Shown here in pieces: positions 5,527 to 9,414 of a stretch of 9,414 bases of DNA. Source of the DNA: Flavobacterium sp. UBA6203 (GTDB lineage: Bacteria > Bacteroidota > Bacteroidia > Flavobacteriales > Flavobacteriaceae); contig DIST01000003.1 of the NCBI GenBank assembly GCA_002421645.1, positions 1 to 9,414 of the forward strand. The letters are read 5' to 3'. Position numbers and translations under genes: made by a program. The first letter of the stretch is position 1, and each line of letters starts with the position of its first letter. The notes under the pieces are model-generated. The model had not been told where the DNA came from and ran no database searches. It saw nothing but the letters and a program-made list of their open reading frames with translations.

Positions 5527-6156
5527 ATGATTAAAATAGGTATAGCAGATAGTTTACCAGTTGTAGTTCATGGATTACAATCCTTTTTTCATGGTAACAC
5601 TAAAATGGAAGTTATTGGATCGGCTAAAAATTTAGAATCTTTACTTTCACTTTTAGAGGCAAAACGTTGTGATATTCTTATCCTAGATGTAGAATTAGAT
5701 GGATTGCCAAGCATCAGAGACATTAAAAATTTGATGAAAGATTTTCCTGAAACTAAAATCGTTATGTTTACAAATGTTTCCGAACAGATGTATGCTCCAA
5801 CAGCAATTAAAGCAGGAGTTTCAGCATACGTTTCTAAGAAAAGTGATTTAAAAGATCTAGAAGCCACAATTACAAAAGTAACTGAAGGCAAAGTTGTCTT
5901 TAGCGAAACGGTTAAGAAAAGCATTGAAATGCTTAGTAAAGGAAAAAAATCGGAGCGATTGTTTAAAAAATTATCTACAAGAGAAATTGAAGTACTTCGT
6001 TACCTAAATGATGGTAAGAAAAACAAAGAAGTAGCTCAAATACTTGGTTTAGATGAAAAGACAATTAGTACTTACAAATTGCGATTATTAGCCAAACTAG
6101 ATGTAACTAACCTCGTGGATTTATTAAAAAAAGCAAAAGATTTAGATGTAATTTAA
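5527..6156 (+). CDS. NarL/LuxR-family response regulator (orphan)
   Basis: This 209-residue cytoplasmic protein has an N-terminal receiver domain (about 1-122) and a C-terminal LuxR-type helix-turn-helix (about 147-200: LSTREIEVLRYLNDGKKNKE followed by VAQILGLDEKTISTYKLRLL). In the receiver the phospho-acceptor is Asp54 (LILDVELDG), with Thr82 (FTN) and Lys104 (VSKK) in the switch positions. The usual adjacent acidic pair near the N-terminus is reduced to Asp8 followed by Ser9 (IADSLPVV), so metal binding and phosphorylation may be altered. No histidine kinase gene is nearby. The start is ATG at 5527, where the receiver begins. The stop codon overlaps that of dnaG. Target genes cannot be inferred from sequence. 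Confidence 0.9.
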   Translation: MIKIGIADSLPVVVHGLQSFFHGNTKMEVIGSAKNLESLLSLLEAKRCDILILDVELDGLPSIRDIKNLMKDFPETKIVMFTNVSEQMYAPTAIKAGVSAYVSKKSDLKDLEATITKVTEGKVVFSETVKKSIEMLSKGKKSERLFKKLSTREIEVLRYLNDGKKNKEVAQILGLDEKTISTYKLRLLAKLDVTNLVDLLKKAKDLDVI

Positions 6157-8129
6157 TTGTATCTTGACAAAACTCTACCCAAGTTTTTAGAAAAGATATG
6201 TGTTAACCCCAAATAAGCCATTACCATTTCCAGAGTTTCTGAGTTATCAGAATTTTCATCGGACGAAATTGAATTTTTCAAATCGTCTATAATGTTATTG
6301 ACTAAATACCATCGCAATGTGATAATCGTCTCGGTTACGTATTGGCTTATGGTGGATTCCTTTTGTTTTACATAGATTTGTTGTACTTCCCAATTGTGTA
6401 ATACCTCACGTTCTTCATTCATAAGAACCGTGGTGACTTCTTGCGCTAATTCTTCAGGAAGTTGCATCAAATATTTATCCAATTCAAATGACTCATTTTC
6501 ATTAAAATATGCAATTAAATGATTGTAAATTTCTTTGAAAATTGGATTTGCCAGTTCTACCTCATCTTCTTGCAAACTCAGATAAATTCGTTGGAAAACT
6601 TTATAGGTATTTTGCTCTTTTACCTCAACCATTTCTCCTTCCTCATTCTGACTTAAAATAGTATCTTCAAATTCGGCTTCTTTATCGCCATACAACAACA
6701 AAATCTGTATGATTTTATGTTCCAATTCATATTGAATATCAACTTTTGATGTAGGTTGAGTAACATCATTTCTTACGATTTCAAATGCCTTTTGTTCCTC
6801 TTTATATTGTTTATTAGCTTCTGATAATTCTTTTTTAACTAATTGCGCTAATGTATTAAAAAGCACATCTTCAGAAATATCCATAATTCTAGAACATTCC
6901 TTAATATAGACTTCACGTTTAATTCGGTCTGGAATTTTTGAAATACTGATGACCATATCCCGAATTAAATCCGCTTTTTTGATTGGGTCATTCTTAGCTT
7001 CTTGCATCAATAAAGACGCTTTAAACTGAATGAAGTCTTTGGCGTTATCTTCAAAATATTGCAACAAATCTTCATACGAAGTTTTTCTTGCAAAACTATC
7101 TGGGTCATCGCCATCAGGAAACGTACACACTTTTACATTCATTCCAGCTTCCAAAATCAAATCGATACCACGAATTGAAGCACGAAGTCCGGCAGCATCA
7201 CCATCAAAAAGCACGGTAATATTTGGCGTTAAACGATTAATTAAACGAATTTGGTCTGGTGTTAAAGCCGTTCCTGAAGAAGCTACAACATTTTCAATTC
7301 CAGCTTGATGCATTTGGATTACATCCGTATAACCTTCTACTAAATAACAATTATTCAGTTTAGCAATAGCTTGCTTTGCATGGAAAATTCCGTATAAAAC
7401 TTTACTCTTGTGGTAAATATCACTTTCAGGTGAATTCAGGTATTTTGCTGCTTTTTTATCATTGGTCAAAATACGACCTCCAAATCCCAAAACTCGTCCG
7501 CTCATACTGTGAATTGGAAACATTACACGACCTTTGAATCGATCGAATTGCTTGTCTTCCTTAACTATGGAAAGTCCAGTTTTATCTAAATATTCTAGTT
7601 TATATCCTTTTCCGAGTGCTTCTTTTGTAAAAGCATCCCAAGATTCAGGAGAATATCCTAAACCGAATTTCTTAATCGTATCTGAAGTAAAACCACGTTC
7701 TTTAAAATAGGATAATCCGATAGCTTTTCCTTCTTCGGTTTCTAATAAAGTGTGATGAAAATATTTTTGAGCGAATTCGGAAACCAAATACATACTTTCT
7801 TTTTCATTGGCTTGCGCTACATCTTCATCGGTTTGAACCGTTTCTTCAATTTCAATGTTGTATTTATTAGCTAAATATTTAATTGCTTCTGGATAAGTAT
7901 AATGTTCGTGCTCCATTAAAAACGTTACGGCATTCCCCCCTTTTCCAGACGAAAAATCCTTCCAAATTTGCTTTACCGGAGAAACCATAAACGAAGGCGA
8001 TTTCTCGTTTACAAATGGCGATAATCCTTTCAAATTACTTCCAGCACGTTTGAGTTGAACAAAATCACCAATCACCTCCTCAACTCGGGCGGTTTCAAAA
8101 ACTTTCTCTATGGTGTCTTTAGATATCAA
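6153..8129 (-). CDS. dnaG: DNA primase DnaG with a zinc-binding domain lacking zinc ligands (TTG start)
   Basis: DnaG makes RNA primers for replication with the replicative helicase. The order of domains is an N-terminal CHC2-type domain (about 1-100), the catalytic RNAP-like basic region (FDRFKGRVMFPI, 195-206) and TOPRIM fold (VEGYTDV 264-270 with Glu265; FDGDAAG 308-314 with Asp309 and Asp311; DGDDPD 339-344), then a long helicase-interaction region to residue 658. At 658 residues it is longer than E. coli DnaG (581), the extra being acidic and in the C-terminal part. The N-terminal domain keeps GLSPF..EKSPSF, VSPVKQIW and DFSSGKGGNAV but has Ser37, Val40, Asp58 and Ser61 where C, H, C and C normally bind zinc. 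Start is TTG at 8129: there is no upstream ATG before a stop and the next Met is residue 48. Catalytic residues are intact, so it should be the working primase. Confidence 0.96.
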   Translation of the reverse strand: MISKDTIEKVFETARVEEVIGDFVQLKRAGSNLKGLSPFVNEKSPSFMVSPVKQIWKDFSSGKGGNAVTFLMEHEHYTYPEAIKYLANKYNIEIEETVQTDEDVAQANEKESMYLVSEFAQKYFHHTLLETEEGKAIGLSYFKERGFTSDTIKKFGLGYSPESWDAFTKEALGKGYKLEYLDKTGLSIVKEDKQFDRFKGRVMFPIHSMSGRVLGFGGRILTNDKKAAKYLNSPESDIYHKSKVLYGIFHAKQAIAKLNNCYLVEGYTDVIQMHQAGIENVVASSGTALTPDQIRLINRLTPNITVLFDGDAAGLRASIRGIDLILEAGMNVKVCTFPDGDDPDSFARKTSYEDLLQYFEDNAKDFIQFKASLLMQEAKNDPIKKADLIRDMVISISKIPDRIKREVYIKECSRIMDISEDVLFNTLAQLVKKELSEANKQYKEEQKAFEIVRNDVTQPTSKVDIQYELEHKIIQILLLYGDKEAEFEDTILSQNEEGEMVEVKEQNTYKVFQRIYLSLQEDEVELANPIFKEIYNHLIAYFNENESFELDKYLMQLPEELAQEVTTVLMNEEREVLHNWEVQQIYVKQKESTISQYVTETIITLRWYLVNNIIDDLKNSISSDENSDNSETLEMVMAYLGLTHIFSKNLGRVLSRYN

Positions 8130-8167
8130 AATAGATTTTTGATTTTTAGGATTTTAAAAAACGAATT

Positions 8168-8210
8168 CAAAGTTACAAAGTTAATCCATAAAAAAATGCG
8201 GTAAAACAAA
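8168..8210 (-). promoter_or_regulatory. Predicted dnaG promoter with duplicated -7 element
   Basis: On the minus strand TAACTTTG occurs twice head to tail (8183-8176 and 8175-8168), each a perfect match to TAnnTTTG. TTTG at 8210-8207 lies 23 bases before the upstream copy and is a good -33 candidate; it sits in the T run of the preceding gene's terminator. Use of the upstream copy would give a leader of about 40 bases, use of the downstream copy about 32. Confidence 0.6.
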
Positions 8211-8241
8211 AAAAGCACTTCATGTAACTGAAGTGCTTTTT
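8202..8241 (-). terminator. Intrinsic terminator of the outer-membrane protein gene
   Basis: A perfect 12-bp stem, AAAAGCACTTCA (8211-8222) / TGAAGTGCTTTT (8229-8240), closes a 6-base loop. Reading leftward it is followed by a T-rich tract (8210-8203). It lies about 30 bases beyond the stop codon of the outer-membrane protein gene and separates it from dnaG. The stem's A/T ends mean it could also work rightward, but no rightward gene needs it. Confidence 0.9.
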
Positions 8242-8269
8242 AAACAGAGAACTTAACCTAACCCTAAAT

Positions 8270-9388
8270 TTAATTAAAATCAAAGCGTATACCTAATGAA
8301 ACGTTATTTTGATCTATATTATTGTTTTTGAACATCGGATTTAAGTCATATTTAACATATAGACTGGTTTGACCATATCCTACATATGCACTCAATCCAT
8401 AATTAAAATCCGAAACATTGAAATCTCCTTTTTGTTTTTCCTTTATTTTATGATCGTCTATTTCATATTTTAATATTTGTTTTGATTTAACACGAACACC
8501 TGCATAACCTCCAATTCCTAATCGGACCGACTCATGTGTTCTGAAATACGTTTTGGTTCCGTCTTTTGAAAGTTTTTTTGGCGTAAAATCAAATTCTAAA
8601 TGAATTGGAGCAGTTAAATACACATTTCTAAAACGAGATTCATCAAGTTTTACAGTTGATTGAACCAAATCTGTTTGATCTCCATTGGCAGCAAAATAAC
8701 GATTATCTGTTGGTCTAAGGTTATTATACATTAATGAAAGCCCATACTTAGCATGCATAAGGTTATGATTTTTGAAAATTCTAGAATTATATGTAATTCC
8801 CCACTCATAAAAATGAGAACCCCACACTTTAAAATCTGAGTCTTTTAAATTTTCACCCTTAGTAATTACATTATTTAAACCAAATGCAAAAACAAATTGC
8901 GATGTAGTTCTTTTTGACTTTCTTTCAGCTTTATCTTTTTCGCCTTTATATATCTTCATTGAACCCAAATTGATTTCCGTTTTATTTTGCCCTATTGAAT
9001 CTCGCGAACTACTTCCTATAACAATGGTTGTTCCTCCTTTTCTTGAAGAAGCTTCGATAGTATCAGTAATCCTTCCATCAACCTTATCTTTTACTAATTG
9101 TGCCAATTTTTCTTCTTCAATGGCTACTTTAGTTTCAATATTTTTGGCACGTTCTTCTGCAATTTTCAATTTTAATTCTTGTCCTTTTTCGGCTGAAATT
9201 TTCCCTTCTTTTACTTGCAAATCAATCGCCTCTACTTCTTTCTTCAAAGCATTTTTTTCTTCAGTAGTAATCATTTCAATGTTAGAAGCGATTTCTTTCG
9301 CCTTTTTTTCAAAACTTTTTTCCTGGGCAAATGCTTTTGTCACTAAACTAAAAGCAATAATGATGGTGTACAAAATAATTTTTTGCAT
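8270..9388 (-). CDS. Outer-membrane beta-barrel protein with periplasmic helical region
   Basis: This 372-residue protein has a clear Sec signal peptide (MQKIILYTIIIAFSLVTKAFA, cut after AFA, about residue 21). The next part (about 22-110) is highly charged, Lys/Glu-rich and likely helical or coiled coil in the periplasm. A Ser/Gly/Lys-rich linker (about 111-160) leads to a C-terminal region (about 162-372) of alternating hydrophobic strands: SQFVFAFGLNNV, FYEWGITYNSRIF, HAKYGLSLMYNNL, NVYLTAPIHLEFDF, SVRLGIGGYAGVRVKSK, NYGLSAYVGYGQTSLYVKYDL and VSLGIRFDFN. This is the pattern of a small Bacteroidota porin-family or PorT-like barrel of about eight strands. I cannot name a gene or substrate. 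No promoter is visible in the 26 bases upstream of its ATG, so it may be co-transcribed with a gene beyond the window. A strong terminator follows. Confidence 0.85.
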   Translation of the reverse strand: MQKIILYTIIIAFSLVTKAFAQEKSFEKKAKEIASNIEMITTEEKNALKKEVEAIDLQVKEGKISAEKGQELKLKIAEERAKNIETKVAIEEEKLAQLVKDKVDGRITDTIEASSRKGGTTIVIGSSSRDSIGQNKTEINLGSMKIYKGEKDKAERKSKRTTSQFVFAFGLNNVITKGENLKDSDFKVWGSHFYEWGITYNSRIFKNHNLMHAKYGLSLMYNNLRPTDNRYFAANGDQTDLVQSTVKLDESRFRNVYLTAPIHLEFDFTPKKLSKDGTKTYFRTHESVRLGIGGYAGVRVKSKQILKYEIDDHKIKEKQKGDFNVSDFNYGLSAYVGYGQTSLYVKYDLNPMFKNNNIDQNNVSLGIRFDFN

Positions 9389-9414
9389 AACTGTTTGATT
9401 TTTAATTAATGATG

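Noticed and set aside
5589..5924. Minus-strand open frame opposite the response regulator gene
   Set aside because: It is the antisense reading of the receiver domain, with no family resemblance and no promoter motif.
7030..7308. Plus-strand open frame opposite the dnaG TOPRIM region
   Set aside because: It is antisense to conserved catalytic motifs and is explained by dnaG codon constraints.
7935..7940. Run of six C's in dnaG that might mark a frameshift explaining the lost cysteines
   Set aside because: The frame is continuous and conserved residues on both sides (PSF, KQIW, GKGGNAV, YPEAIKYLA) keep their normal spacing. Three of the changed ligand positions lie upstream of the run in the reading direction, so substitution is the explanation.
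8970..9398. Plus-strand open frame of 142 codons with hydrophobic stretches
   Set aside because: It is antisense to the Lys/Glu-rich helical part of the outer-membrane protein. Lys/Glu codons read backwards give Phe, Leu and Ser, which mimics a membrane protein.
1..9414. Mobile elements, phage genes, CRISPR arrays, toxin-antitoxin or defence genes, tRNA and rRNA genes
   Set aside because: I searched for each by eye and found none. All genes look vertically inherited and similar in base composition.

Overview
The window looks like chromosomal DNA from a gliding member of the Bacteroidota, most likely the family Flavobacteriaceae and close to Flavobacterium. The evidence is its AT-richness, the adjacent gldB and gldC genes, proteins that read like flavobacterial orthologues throughout, and several upstream sequences matching the Bacteroidota -7 promoter element TAnnTTTG. 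Almost all the DNA is coding, the genes are housekeeping or core flavobacterial genes, and I see no mobile element, prophage, CRISPR array or RNA gene.

Layout. Positions 1-1503 (minus strand) are the head of the division and cell wall (dcw) cluster in transcription order mraZ, rsmH, ftsL; ftsL runs off the left edge. A 326-base divergent intergenic region (1504-1829) carries a likely mraZ promoter overlapped by three 10-bp-spaced MraZ-type boxes, and a probable promoter for the opposite side. Next come an alpha/beta hydrolase gene and engB (ribosome assembly GTPase) on the plus strand (1830-3232), closed by a hairpin terminator shared with the convergent gldB-gldC pair (3265-4558, minus). nadE (NAD synthetase) diverges from gldB, followed by a NarL/LuxR-type response regulator gene on the same strand. 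That gene converges on dnaG (primase, minus), and the two stop codons overlap in TTAA. Upstream of dnaG is a tandem pair of -7 elements, then the terminator of an outer-membrane protein gene (8270-9388, minus) that encodes a signal peptide, a charged helical region and a C-terminal beta-barrel.

How the genes relate. There is no single pathway. mraZ, rsmH and ftsL form the expected division operon with probable autoregulation. gldB and gldC form a two-gene gliding unit. The others serve ribosome assembly, cofactor synthesis, transcription control, replication priming and the outer envelope.

The most notable observations are (1) a DnaG whose N-terminal zinc-binding domain keeps its fold motifs but has lost all four zinc ligands, (2) a clear MraZ operator array over the mraZ promoter, (3) TTG as the only workable start codon for both mraZ and dnaG, and (4) an apparently orphan response regulator with an altered acidic pocket, encoded tail-to-tail with dnaG. 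I did not find a wholly new multi-gene system.
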